A DNA stretch of 64,000 bases from Stomoxys calcitrans (Eukaryota; Arthropoda; Insecta; Diptera; Muscidae). The translations under genes were made by a program, and so were the position numbers. Below the pieces are notes generated by a model, which was not told where the DNA came from, made no database searches, and was given only the letters and a program-made list of their open reading frames with translations. Within the stretch, counting starts at the first letter, position 1. Each line of letters opens with the position of its first letter. This document shows, in pieces, positions 45,533-55,693 of the stretch. Where the stretch lies: NCBI RefSeq assembly GCF_963082655.1, contig NC_081555.1, forward strand, positions 28,443,266 through 28,507,265. Direction: 5' to 3'.

Positions 45533-48500
45533 TATATGGTAAAATACACAATTTTACTATTGGTCTCCTTAAGGTCCCAAGCTGAGTCCTTATATCAGCT
45601 ACCCGGGCAAGACCGTCTGGTCCTAGATAAACTTTTGTAATGCGACCCAACCGCCATTCACACGGAGGCAAGGAGTCGTCTTTAATAAGGACGAACTGGT
45701 CTACGGATAAATTCTTTTGCAAACGCTGCCACTTGTATCTGCTTTGAAGTTCCTTAATGTACTCATCCTTCCACCTCCGAGCAAATTGGTGTTGGATAGA
45801 TTTGAGTTTATCCCATTTGTCTACAATAGGAAATGTCTCGTCAGTAGCCTCCGGCATAGCAACCATAGGAGCACCTCGTAAAAAGTGACCTGGGGTCAAG
45901 GCTAATAATTCCAAAGGGTCGTCCGTCATCGGTGATAGGGGTCGAGAATTTAAGACCGCCTCGATTCGTACTAAAAGGGTGCAAAATTCCTCGAACGTGT
46001 ATTTGGCATTCTGGGTTACTTTCCGAAAATGCATTTTAAAGGATTTCACCCCAGCTTCCCAAATTCCCCCCATATGTGGGGCATTGGGAGGAATAAAGGT
46101 CCACTGAAATCCATGTGTAGCGTACTTTTCAACAATATCCTTGGATATGGCTTTGAGAAAATGGACATATTGGAAATTAAATGCTCTCTCAGCCCCCACA
46201 AAATTAGTACCATTATCCGACATCAACTTTTGTGGCAGGCCTCGCCTTCCAACAAATCTTACAAAGGCAGCCCGAAATGAGGCAGATGAAAGGTCCGAGC
46301 AGAGTTCCAAATGGATGGATTTCGTACTTAGACAAATAAAAATGCAAACATAACCTTTAAGAAATGTAGCCTGTCGTAGTCGAGACACCTTTATTGGAAA
46401 TGGTCCCGCGAAATCTAGACCTGTTATGGTGAACGGAGGGGAAAATTTGCTTCGTTCAATAGGCAATGCTGCCATGAACTGTGTTTGGAGGCGCTGTTTA
46501 TATGCAATGCAAGTTTTGCATTGATGTATGCATTTCTTTATTGCTGATCTAAGCCTCGATACATAATATTCGCTTCGAATTGTCCTTATCATTAGGTTGT
46601 GTTCGGCGTGCATCAAAAAAATGTGAGTAAACTCGATTAATAAAGTGCAATATTTGGACTTTACGGGGACTATGATGGGATGGCGTTCGTTAAAGGCGAA
46701 ATCTGAATTTGAGATTCTGCCTGAGGCTCTGAGTACCCCACATTTATCAATAAAAGGATTTAGAGAATATAAAGGACTTTTCTTGCTAATAGGTTTTGAC
46801 GTCAAAAGTGAATGATATTCCTTGCCATAGTACTGCCTTTGGGCCAAAGTAATTAGCAAGTTTTTTGTTTCGGTGAATTCGGAATGTGTTATAATTTTGG
46901 AGTCTTGAGTGTGTTGTTGTCGTTTTTCTTTGTGGGAGTTATGCAAAAACCTTCGTACATAGCAAATTACTCGTATGGCGCGGTCCCACCTTGAAAATCT
47001 TTCTAAGGGATCTACAATTTCGTTCATATGGAAAACATTTATCTTTTTCTTTTCGGGCGGGTCAATATATGCAGGAAGAGACTTTGGCCATTCGTTTGGC
47101 GGCTCTATAAGCCATGTTGGACCCTTCCACCACAAGGAATTCTGCATGAGGTCCATAGTATTACAACCCCTAGAACCCACATCTGCTGGATTGTCTGCTG
47201 ATCGAATGTGACGCCATGAAATGTTACCAATATTTCGAATAATTTCTGCTGTCCTATTAGCGACGTATGTCTTCCATGATGATGGCGGTTTTTCTAACCA
47301 GCCGAGGACAATCGATGAGTCACACCATAAGTAGAGGTCATAATTATTTATCGGGAGTTGAGACAGTACTTTTTTCACCAACCGAGAGAGAAGTAGAGCA
47401 CCACACAATTCCAGTCTTGGTAGACTTACGGGTTCTAGCGGAGCCACTTTGGTTTTTGACACAAATAAATTAGATTCCGTTGATTGATTTCTTTGGACAC
47501 GTAAATAGATAACCGCGCAATACGCCTTCTCAGACGCGTCACAGAAACCGTGAATCTGCGTAGAGACAAGGGGGGCAAACTTTACCCAGCGAGGAATATG
47601 TATGTTGGGTATTAGCTGTATGTTATCTACAAATTGATTCCACTTGAGCAGGGTATTGGGTTTGACGCTTTCATCCCACTTAGTTCCTTCCAACCAGAGA
47701 TGTTGTAGGAGCATTTTTGACTGGATTATAATGGGCGAAATCCACCCCGCCGGGTCAAATATTTTTGCGACAGTGGACAGTATTTTTCTTTTTGTAATAT
47801 CTAATTGTTTTTCTATGGGTTCTATTTTATATGAAAAACAATCTTTCAGCGCGTTCCACTGTATTCCAAGCGTTTTAGTACCGCTTGTTTCTGCGAACTT
47901 GAGAAAGTCACAATCTAAGAGTGATTCGTTGGGAACGGATTCCAGTATATCTTTGGTGTTTGCCGATATTTTTCTCAAATGAAATCCAGCAGATTCCAAT
48001 ACCGTAATGATTTGAGAGAGCACTTTTATAGCCGAATTTAAATCATGAGAGCCTGTCAGAATATCGTCTACGTATGTCTCATTTCTTAAAATATGTGCTG
48101 CCTGAGGAAAACGATCCTCAGAGTCTTTGGCAAGCTGTAATAATGTCCTGATGGCTAAATATGGTGCACAATTTACACCAAATGTCACCGTTCGGAGTGT
48201 GAAGTCTTGAATGGGATCGCATGGGTTCATCCGAAAGACGATTCGTTGAAAGGGAGTGTCTCCATCATGGACCAAGATCTGGCGATACATCTTTTCTATA
48301 TCACCGCAAAAAACGTACTGATATAGCCGCCAATTAACGATCAGGGTCATGAGGTCCAGTTGTAGGGTTGGTCCAACTAATAAGATGTCATTTAAGGAGT
48401 TGCCTGAGTTACTTTTCCTTGAAGCATTGAAGACTACCCTTAGCTTAGTACTCCGACTGTCGGGCTTCATAACCGCATGGTGAGGCATATAATATGAGTG

Positions 48501-50720
48501 AAATGAACCTTGGGAAATTATTTCCTGAGATGATGTTGGTGTCATATGACCAAGTGTCAAATATTCGGCCAAAACATTTCGATAAGTTTCGGCAAACTCG
48601 GAATTTTTTTTCAAAGAATTTTCCATACCAATAAACTGGATGAGGGCTTTAGAACGAGAACACCCCAAAGGCATCTCCCGTGGAAACCCAGGTTTGAATG
48701 GAAGTTTAACCACATATCGGCCATCCTTATTCCTATACGTGGTCTTCAAATACAGAGATTCGCAGAACTCATCTTCTTTCGAAAAGGGAATCTTATTCGG
48801 TATCTCTTCCTGCTCCCAAAATCTTCTGAGTTGTGTACTAATGGCTTCGTCATCCATTTCAGAAATTCCAATGGAGAATGCCGAAACAGATTGACACTGA
48901 ATAGGCCCGCTAATAATCCAACCGAATATTGTGGCTTGAGCAAGGAGAGATTCAGAAATCTTACGTAACCCGTTTATGAGAAGAGAGGGCATCACATCGC
49001 TGCCGAGGAGCAAGTCTACATTCCCAGGAGTGTAGAAATCAGGGTCTGCGAGTTCCAAACCCTCTATGCCACTAAAATTGGTTTGTGACTTGGCTATCTC
49101 GAAATTAGGTAAAAGCCTTGTGATTCTTGGGACAACTATCGCTCCCAAATTCACCTCAATCTCATGCTTCTCTGAATACAGAGTTAACGAACATATGGAA
49201 TTAGAATTTGCCACAATTTCACCACCCATTCCATGGATCTGGAAATTCTTATTCTCAACCACAAGCTTTAATCGCTGCTGAAGAGTCTTCGAAACAAAAG
49301 AGCGCTCAGAGCCTTGATCAAGAAAAGCTCTTGCTTTTAACAAATCACCATTGTGCTTTATTTGGACAACAGCAGTAGGTAGCAAAGTGTTTCCTTTCCA
49401 AGAATTGTCAGCATTAGAAGTAAAGTGTGAAGCTGTTTCCAAAGTTACATTGCTGTGATGCGTATAAGAAGAATCCGGGGCTTCTTCTGGGGCCTGAGAT
49501 TCGTCGCTAACCGGTGATTTTGGACTATAGCTTTTTTGATTAGAACTAGCTCCATTTCGGGTAAAATGCAGTAGTGAATGATGGTTCTTGTTACAAGTGT
49601 TGCATGTGAATTTGCTCTGACAGTTCTTCCGAGTATGAGTATAAGAGAGACAATTAATGCATATGTTATTTAAGGAGACAAATGTGCTTCGAGATTGTGG
49701 GTCAAGCTTTTTAAATTCTGGGCATTGTTTCAATGGGTGGTTAAGTTTGCATATCTTGCACGGGAAACTGGCTTCATTCTTGGTCACAGTAGTACTTTCC
49801 CTATGAATTTCTTTAGTTGCAGGTCGTGCATCTTGAATGCTATTCAAACGTTCCACCACTTCATACCTATGTGAGAGAAAGGTGTCCATTTGTTCCCATT
49901 CTGGAAGTTCCTTGTGAGATTTCAGGGACTGTTCCCACAGGGAGAGAGTTTCGTGGGGAAGTTTAGTGGAGCAAATGTAAATAAGTATAGGATCCCAGTC
50001 CTTTGTCGAGATATTCTGCGCCTTCAGAGCAGAGAGGCAGTCATTAATTGTGCTTCGCAAGTATTGAAGGGACTCACAACTTTCGGAAGTAATGGGAGGT
50101 AAATTTAGAAGAATTTTAAGTTGATTGTCCACTAATATCCTTTTATTTTCGTACCTCATACGCAAAGCCTCCCATGCTAAGCAAAAATTTTCACCGCAGA
50201 GCTTATACTTCTTCACAATCTCTCCTGCCTGCCCGCGACACTTGAGGCGGAGGTGATAAAGCTTTTGAACAGGCGGTAGTCTAGGGTGATCGACATATAC
50301 CGCAGAGAACATGTCTCTAAATGCTGGCCATTCTTCGTAGCCTCCATAGAACAGCTCCGTGTCGCAGGGAGGTACCTTTATAGCTAAATCGGTAGCTGGA
50401 ATGTCATTCGCTATAAAGGAGGAGCTTATAGGGGAAGCAACAAAAGTTTTCTGCAAGTCGAAGATATTCGCCTTACAATTATGAAAGGACTTCGTGCATG
50501 TGCTATATTTGCCTCGTGCCGCTTCCAATGACTTCTGGTCAAGGTCGCCCTTCTTATTGATAAGAAGTTCCTTATATGACCTTTGCACCTCTGACCATCG
50601 ATGGTTCAAGTCATGCAAATTTACCTCAAGCATTGAGTCCGTAATTTCAGTCTTTGCAAGGTTATCAAATTCCGAACAAAATATTACCAAATCATCGGAA
50701 TAAAATGTAAAATCCTCCAT
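45516..50720 (-). CDS. Pao/BEL gag-pol polyprotein (1734 aa)
   Basis: One uninterrupted frame. Approximate residue positions: N-terminal gag with the DUF1759-like region at 110-210 (FYGGYEEWPAFRDMF, KLYHLRLKCRGQAGEIV); zinc clusters at 320-385 (CKICKLNHPLKQC, CINCLSYTHTRKNC, CNTCNKNHHSLLH); aspartic protease DUF1758 around 465 with the active site LDQGSERSFV; reverse transcriptase about 720-1000 with the catalytic box YVDDILTG near 882; RNase H around 1060 (GFCDASEKAYCAVIYLR); integrase zinc region near 1370-1420 and catalytic core with DNGTNFVGA near 1503 and MGGIWEAGVK; C-terminal integrase tail to LPYNAPQS. All catalytic residues I looked for are present. Start: the ATG at 50720 (MEDFTFYSDDLVIFC) is the first in frame after the leader. 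Confidence 0.95.
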   Translation of the reverse strand: MEDFTFYSDDLVIFCSEFDNLAKTEITDSMLEVNLHDLNHRWSEVQRSYKELLINKKGDLDQKSLEAARGKYSTCTKSFHNCKANIFDLQKTFVASPISSSFIANDIPATDLAIKVPPCDTELFYGGYEEWPAFRDMFSAVYVDHPRLPPVQKLYHLRLKCRGQAGEIVKKYKLCGENFCLAWEALRMRYENKRILVDNQLKILLNLPPITSESCESLQYLRSTINDCLSALKAQNISTKDWDPILIYICSTKLPHETLSLWEQSLKSHKELPEWEQMDTFLSHRYEVVERLNSIQDARPATKEIHRESTTVTKNEASFPCKICKLNHPLKQCPEFKKLDPQSRSTFVSLNNICINCLSYTHTRKNCQSKFTCNTCNKNHHSLLHFTRNGASSNQKSYSPKSPVSDESQAPEEAPDSSYTHHSNVTLETASHFTSNADNSWKGNTLLPTAVVQIKHNGDLLKARAFLDQGSERSFVSKTLQQRLKLVVENKNFQIHGMGGEIVANSNSICSLTLYSEKHEIEVNLGAIVVPRITRLLPNFEIAKSQTNFSGIEGLELADPDFYTPGNVDLLLGSDVMPSLLINGLRKISESLLAQATIFGWIISGPIQCQSVSAFSIGISEMDDEAISTQLRRFWEQEEIPNKIPFSKEDEFCESLYLKTTYRNKDGRYVVKLPFKPGFPREMPLGCSRSKALIQFIGMENSLKKNSEFAETYRNVLAEYLTLGHMTPTSSQEIISQGSFHSYYMPHHAVMKPDSRSTKLRVVFNASRKSNSGNSLNDILLVGPTLQLDLMTLIVNWRLYQYVFCGDIEKMYRQILVHDGDTPFQRIVFRMNPCDPIQDFTLRTVTFGVNCAPYLAIRTLLQLAKDSEDRFPQAAHILRNETYVDDILTGSHDLNSAIKVLSQIITVLESAGFHLRKISANTKDILESVPNESLLDCDFLKFAETSGTKTLGIQWNALKDCFSYKIEPIEKQLDITKRKILSTVAKIFDPAGWISPIIIQSKMLLQHLWLEGTKWDESVKPNTLLKWNQFVDNIQLIPNIHIPRWVKFAPLVSTQIHGFCDASEKAYCAVIYLRVQRNQSTESNLFVSKTKVAPLEPVSLPRLELCGALLLSRLVKKVLSQLPINNYDLYLWCDSSIVLGWLEKPPSSWKTYVANRTAEIIRNIGNISWRHIRSADNPADVGSRGCNTMDLMQNSLWWKGPTWLIEPPNEWPKSLPAYIDPPEKKKINVFHMNEIVDPLERFSRWDRAIRVICYVRRFLHNSHKEKRQQHTQDSKIITHSEFTETKNLLITLAQRQYYGKEYHSLLTSKPISKKSPLYSLNPFIDKCGVLRASGRISNSDFAFNERHPIIVPVKSKYCTLLIEFTHIFLMHAEHNLMIRTIRSEYYVSRLRSAIKKCIHQCKTCIAYKQRLQTQFMAALPIERSKFSPPFTITGLDFAGPFPIKVSRLRQATFLKGYVCIFICLSTKSIHLELCSDLSSASFRAAFVRFVGRRGLPQKLMSDNGTNFVGAERAFNFQYVHFLKAISKDIVEKYATHGFQWTFIPPNAPHMGGIWEAGVKSFKMHFRKVTQNAKYTFEEFCTLLVRIEAVLNSRPLSPMTDDPLELLALTPGHFLRGAPMVAMPEATDETFPIVDKWDKLKSIQHQFARRWKDEYIKELQSRYKWQRLQKNLSVDQFVLIKDDSLPPCEWRLGRITKVYLGPDGLARVADIRTQLGTLRRPIVKLCILPYNAPQS

Positions 50721-52260
50721 AATGGTTTGTGTCTTGGCTTAAAAGAGGAATATAAAACTCAGGTATTGTGAATTCAAACGGGGTTATCTCTTAAAACAAA
50801 GGGATTGTTTATCAATTGGGTCCAAAAAATACTGATTCAAACCAATACTGCGTGTATATTATCTTTACATTGCAATTAGAAGAAAACAGATTCCGCATGC
50901 AGGGGGCAATACAAGTTATTGTAGATGAATTTCATACCAGTTAAAACGTCCAGCATGTGTGCCAAAAATTAGTCTCTAGCGGCCTTTATAAGGGTTCTAA
51001 TCGAGAATAGATTTATAAATTAGAATCAAATACTATTGCATAGTACAACTCCAGTTAACATAAATAACCAGCTTGTGCAAAAGGTGAAAAATTATATATG
51101 GTACCAAATGTGTGTTATTGTGAATCACTAATGTAGAAATAGTGTGGCGTACTTTAAGGATGATTCCAGTTTATTATTCCAGATTCCATTTAGAATAAAT
51201 GGAGATCTGTGATTGTTCAAAGGTGGTTATTGTGTTGGGCATTTGCATTCAACAATTATTAGTCTAATCGGAATGTGTTGAGTTTCTCCTATATTGGCTT
51301 ATAAACATGCAAAAAAAAAAATTGATGACGCCTATTGTGAATGTTGGTGAAAATGTGTTAGGCTTTGATGGTGTGTCCAGAAATCTGTAGGCAAATGTAG
51401 TAAAACTATCATGAAACTAAATTCTACCGAAAGATGGTAGTTTTCGTTCGCCTGTATCTTTCTCGGAGGGAACTTGGATTGTTCAGCCGTAAGAAATGAG
51501 ATGGTTCATATTTTTTCACTTATCTTTCTAGCTAAAAATTGGAATTGGACTTACATCATTAATCCAGCGGGACATCACCAAAGAAAATATACTGCTGACG
51601 AGGTGGTGCAGTTGAAAGGGTTTAGAAATTGGGTGTCCCTGTCTATTGACTTGGAGGAATGAGTCGGTGAGAACAATTTAGTTGTACAAGCCTTTCGAAA
51701 TTTTGTCGCCTCCTCTTTTAAACAGGGATGTACATACATTTAGATAACGTGGTTCAGGCGAAGACTACGTATTTATGTACGTTCTGTATGTTTTCCAAAA
51801 GAAATATTGGATATTATTCACATTACTTTATGCGATGATGGGGCTTCCTGTAATTGGAAGTTACGATGCCGCCGCCTTTATTATCGATTAATTAATTTTG
51901 TGGTTTTGCTGAAGTGTACAGTTCCTGCAGAATGTGCCCGTTTCCAAGGTTGGTGGCCTTGAACCGTTACCTACACGTGTCAGGGCCTTGTAACTAAAAA
52001 TTTCAGCAATTCTTCGCGTTCTCGTTGCGTGGGATGGAGAACAATAGTTTTCCACCGATTTCACGATCTTGAACTAACTTTCCGTTGTCTGATGAAAAAT
52101 ATTTAATAAAAACTTATAATTCTCCTTTCGGTCTTGGCACATGTAAAAAAACGACAGTTTGACATTTGTTACAGCGAGTTAGGGTTTCCGTGATACTAAC
52201 AAAATGAACTTTTGAGGTATTTAACCATTAAGCTGTGTTCAATAAGGGTTCGAAGGACCA
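50721..52260 (-). other. Pao/BEL 5' leader between LTR and gag
   Basis: About 1.54 kb without a long frame on the element's strand. It starts with the candidate primer-binding site. It is longer than the few hundred bases common in LTR elements and may contain packaging or internal ribosome entry signals, but no motif supports this. Confidence 0.6.
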
Positions 52261-52861
52261 TGTTCAATATCAATAAGGGATTTTAGCTATTTGGGAGTAA
52301 ATGAGCTGGGATTTGTGTCATTAATGTGGAGAAACTTTGCACATGGCAAATTCATACTACGGAGATGTAGTATATTTTTCGTTTTGTTTGAAAATTACTC
52401 CAAATTCACTATTTATATTTTTTATTTTATTTCAAATAAAATAAAAGCTTCAAGTTTATTGAGGAATGAATCACCTCACTTGCCTTTTAAATGAAAACCC
52501 GAGATGATTGAGTTCAAAATGGGATGATATGGTTGTCTTTTATTTAGAGGGGTGTATGGGATACAACTTACATTTTATGTAGATGATAAAAAGCTGCAGA
52601 GAACCAACCACTTGGATGTGATGCTGTAGTAAAAAGAGATCGAGACTTCTTCGTGGCAACACCAAGAAGCATCGGCCTCCACTCAATACAACAACACACA
52701 AAGAGGATGGTTAACTTGTTGCCATACTATTAATTTGGAATACTGGGATGTTTCAACAGTGACTTAAAAACTATTACATGGTAATTCAAAATAAGGTAAG
52801 GTAAATTAGATAATCAATTCAAATAATTCAAAATAACATCAGAGGGAAACTACTTTCAACA
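52261..52861 (-). repeat. Pao/BEL LTR (5' LTR of the element)
   Basis: 601 bp, matching 44346-44946 base for base as far as I can read. Followed by ggtac (52862-52866), the second half of the target duplication. Confidence 0.97.
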
Positions 52862-53150
52862 GGTACCAAGTGAATGCTGATATTGATGGGCGGAATAATT
52901 AATGTATTCTAACAAATGGCTCAAATAGGAAGACTGTGAAAAGAGTACAATCACCACAAGGAGGGGTTGTGTACCCCTTATTGTCCCTTGGATATTTGTG
53001 GGACTTTCAGGTCATTTAGACGGTTTAAATTTGTTGGCTAAGAGGATGACGTTGTCATCATGATGTGTGACTGCACAGAGTGCATACAGAATGCTGACAA
53101 AATTGGCCAATGGGCTTGACGTAAACCCCCGAAAGATTAACATGGTACTA

Positions 53151-53387
53151 TATGGGTTGCCCAAAAAGTAATTGCGGATTTTTCATATAGTCGGCGTTGA
53201 CAAATTTTTTCACAGCTCGTGACTCTGTAATTGCATTCTTTCTTCTGTCAGTTATCAGCTGTTACTTTTAGCTTGCTTTAGAAAAAGAGTGTAAAAAAGT
53301 ATATTTGATAAAAGTTCATTCTAAGTTTTATTAAAAATGCATTTACTTTCTTTTAAAAAATCCGCAATTACTTTTTGGGCAACCCAA
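53151..53387. mobile_element. mariner-type MITE, copy 2
   Basis: About 235 bp with the same termini as the copy at 21284 (tgggttgcccaaaaagtaat … tactttttgggcaacccaa), in inverted orientation relative to its core. TA lies at both edges (the right one at 53388-53389). The first base of the left terminus is altered or missing. Confidence 0.85.
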
Positions 53388-53439
53388 TAATTTGGTATGT
53401 TCAGGCGACATCTCCTAGAAGTGATGGAGCTGCCGCTCT

Positions 53440-55480
53440 CACTACTGAAAGTCCTGAAAAGCCATTGCGATGTCAGGACTTTGACATCGCAATGGTCTGC
53501 AGAGTCTTAATAATTTTGCAGGGATACTAAACTCAGACATGGCTTGAAATACCTTTAAACGTAAAAGAGTATCGAAGGCGGCTTTGTAGTCAGCAAAGAG
53601 ATGGTAGGTGTTGATTTGTCCTTCTGGGGTTTTTTCCAGGATTTGGCGCAGTGTGAATATCTGGTCCAGGGTGGATTTACCAGGTCTAAAGCCACATTGA
53701 TAGGGCCCAATTATCTCATTGACTTTAGGTTTTAATCGTTCACACAGTACGCTCCAAAGTATCCTGTATGCTATGGGGATGAGTCTTATTCCTCTGTAGT
53801 TGACACATACCGTCTTGTCTCCTTTTTGTGTACTATGTCCCGTACACAAGAAAGGAGACAAGACGGTATGCTGAGGTTCCAATCATCGGGTATGCGTTCT
53901 TCTAGCCAGATTGCGCCGATAAGCTGATGCATACGCCTTATCAGCGTGTCGCCTCCGGTCTTAAACAGTTCAGCGGGTAACCCGTCGGCTCCTGCTGCCT
54001 TGTTGTTCTTTAGTCGGGTCACTGCTACTTGCACCTCATTCTGACTAGGAGGTAAACATTCTATACCATCATCAGGGATTGGTTCTGCGGTATACTCTTC
54101 GCCGCCAACATCGGACACTAGCATTTGGGTAAAATGTTCTTTCCATATCCTCAGCATGTTATCTGTATCAGTTACCAGATTTCTTTCTTTGCCTCTGCAG
54201 GAGGATGTGCCTGCACCAAAGCCATCGGTTTGATGTTCCATTCTTTGGTAAAATTTCGTTTTCGTTTTTCCTCTCCTTTTCTCCCGATACCTCGTTGCTA
54301 CTGATTGCAGGGTTGCTCTATATAACGCATTATAACCATGGTTCTTGGAGGAGGCTTCCGGTACCCAAGTACGGATTTCGCGGCATTTTCCATGGAGTGG
54401 GAAATAGTTTGCCACTGCGCCATTATATCATCGAAACAAGGAGTGCTTTCATTAAGCAGTTGGGTCAGTCGAGTGGAGTATGCCGCTGCAATTTGTTGTG
54501 TTTTCAGCTTTTCAATGTCCAGCTTCCGTGCAGTGTCAGATCGTACTTTCCTCGCCATGTTCAAACGGGTGCGAACCTTTGCTGCAACAAGGTAATGACC
54601 CGAATCTTTATTCGCTCCACGGATCGATCGTACATCTAACACGGTGGATATATGCCTTCCATCTATCACAACGTGATCAATTTGGTTCCTCGTGTTTTGA
54701 TCGGGTGACAGCCATGTGGCCTTGTGAATATTTTTATGTTGAAATCTGGGGCTACTAACTAAGCGAAATCAAACAGCCTCAACCCATTACTAGTCGTTAT
54801 CTCTTGGAAGCTACATTTTCAACTGTTGGACCATAAATGTCTTCCTTCCCTATATTCGCATTAAAATCTCCCAGAACGATTTTAATATCATGGGCGGGGC
54901 AGCGGTCATATACTCTCTCTAGGCGCTCATAGAAAATATCCTTGGTCTGCTCGTCTTTGTCTTCCATCGGGGCATGGGCAGAAATTAGTCTTGAAGAATT
55001 TGGCTTTTATGCGGATTGTGGCTAGCCTCTTATCCACCGGAGTAAAGCTGGAGACAAGGTGTTTCAGTCTCCGACTATCCACAAATCCACAGCCAAATTC
55101 ATGTCTCGTGTTATGGCAGCTGTAGTAAAGTTCATCACCGTTTAGTGTTGTAGTGACGCCATTCCCAGTCCAACGCACTTCCTGTAAGGCGGTAATATCT
55201 GCCTTGTACTACTCTAATACATCCGCCAGCGCGTATACTGCACCTTCTCTATAAAGAGTGCGGACACTCCAGGTGCAGGTCCGCAAATCATGGCCCTTTT
55301 TTCGTTTGCGTGTGTCGTCAAAGTTTGGGGGGTCCGTTTTTACTTTCCCTTTGTTGCTCATAGTTTTCCGGGGGCGGGTTACTGGCCCAGCGCCCCAATC
55401 GCATGGGTTTTGTGGGATTGCACATGTATCCTTCGTTGTGGCGAGCCGCTTGCTCCGCATTTGCTGCTACTTCGCATAAA
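53440..55480 (-). mobile_element. RTE-like LINE, 3'-truncated, minus strand
   Basis: Minus-strand pieces: start at 55460 with HDLRTCTWSVRTLYREGAV (endonuclease start), 55178-54927 (DELYYSCHNTRHEFGCGFVD, RLATIRIKAKFF), 54669-54298 (VIDGRHISTVLDVRSIRGAN, LVAAKVRTRLN), 54415-53786 (AVTRLKNNKAAGADGLPAEL) and 53882-53442 (YRGIRLIPIAYRILWSVLCE, GPYQCGFRPGKSTLDQIFTL, LFADYKAAFD). It stops before the YADD region. The pieces are separated by a few frameshifts, so it is younger than the copy at 8.4 kb but dead. A short inverted repeat sits at its truncated end (53463-53494). Confidence 0.85.
53463..53494. repeat. perfect 13-bp inverted repeat at LINE truncation point
   Basis: cattgcgatgtca (53463-53475) and tgacatcgcaatg (53482-53494) flank a 6-nt loop exactly where the RTE-like LINE loses homology. 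The minus strand of the LINE reads the same words, so the structure probably arose by local inversion or template switching during truncation. Confidence 0.6.
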
Positions 55481-55693
55481 AACGGATATTTCTGCCGATG
55501 CGGTCACCTTATTCAATAAGTCTTACCTTGGGTTGAAGCGTTGGAAATAACATTCAACAAACTGACATACATACATACATTGGTTTATTAAATTTTAAAA
55601 ACAAATTTCTTTCTTTCATATGCTAAAAAAATATTAAAAATTTCAATTGCCTCAAAAATTTTCAAAAAAAAATCAAAATCTTAATCATCTAAA

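Larger units (their letters stand above)
44346..52861 (-). mobile_element. complete Pao/BEL LTR retrotransposon
   Basis: 8,516 bp from LTR to LTR on the minus strand, with two 601-bp LTRs and target duplication ggtac (44341-44345 and 52862-52866). Minus-strand order: 5' LTR 52861-52261, a candidate primer-binding site TGGTCCTTCGAACC at 52260-52247, a leader of about 1.5 kb, an uninterrupted gag-pol frame 50720-45516, a second frame 45532-44978, polypurine tract 44959-44947, 3' LTR. The apparently identical LTRs and intact frame indicate a recent insertion. Pao/BEL is the metazoan LTR group with gag, protease, RT, RNase H and integrase in that order. Confidence 0.95.
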
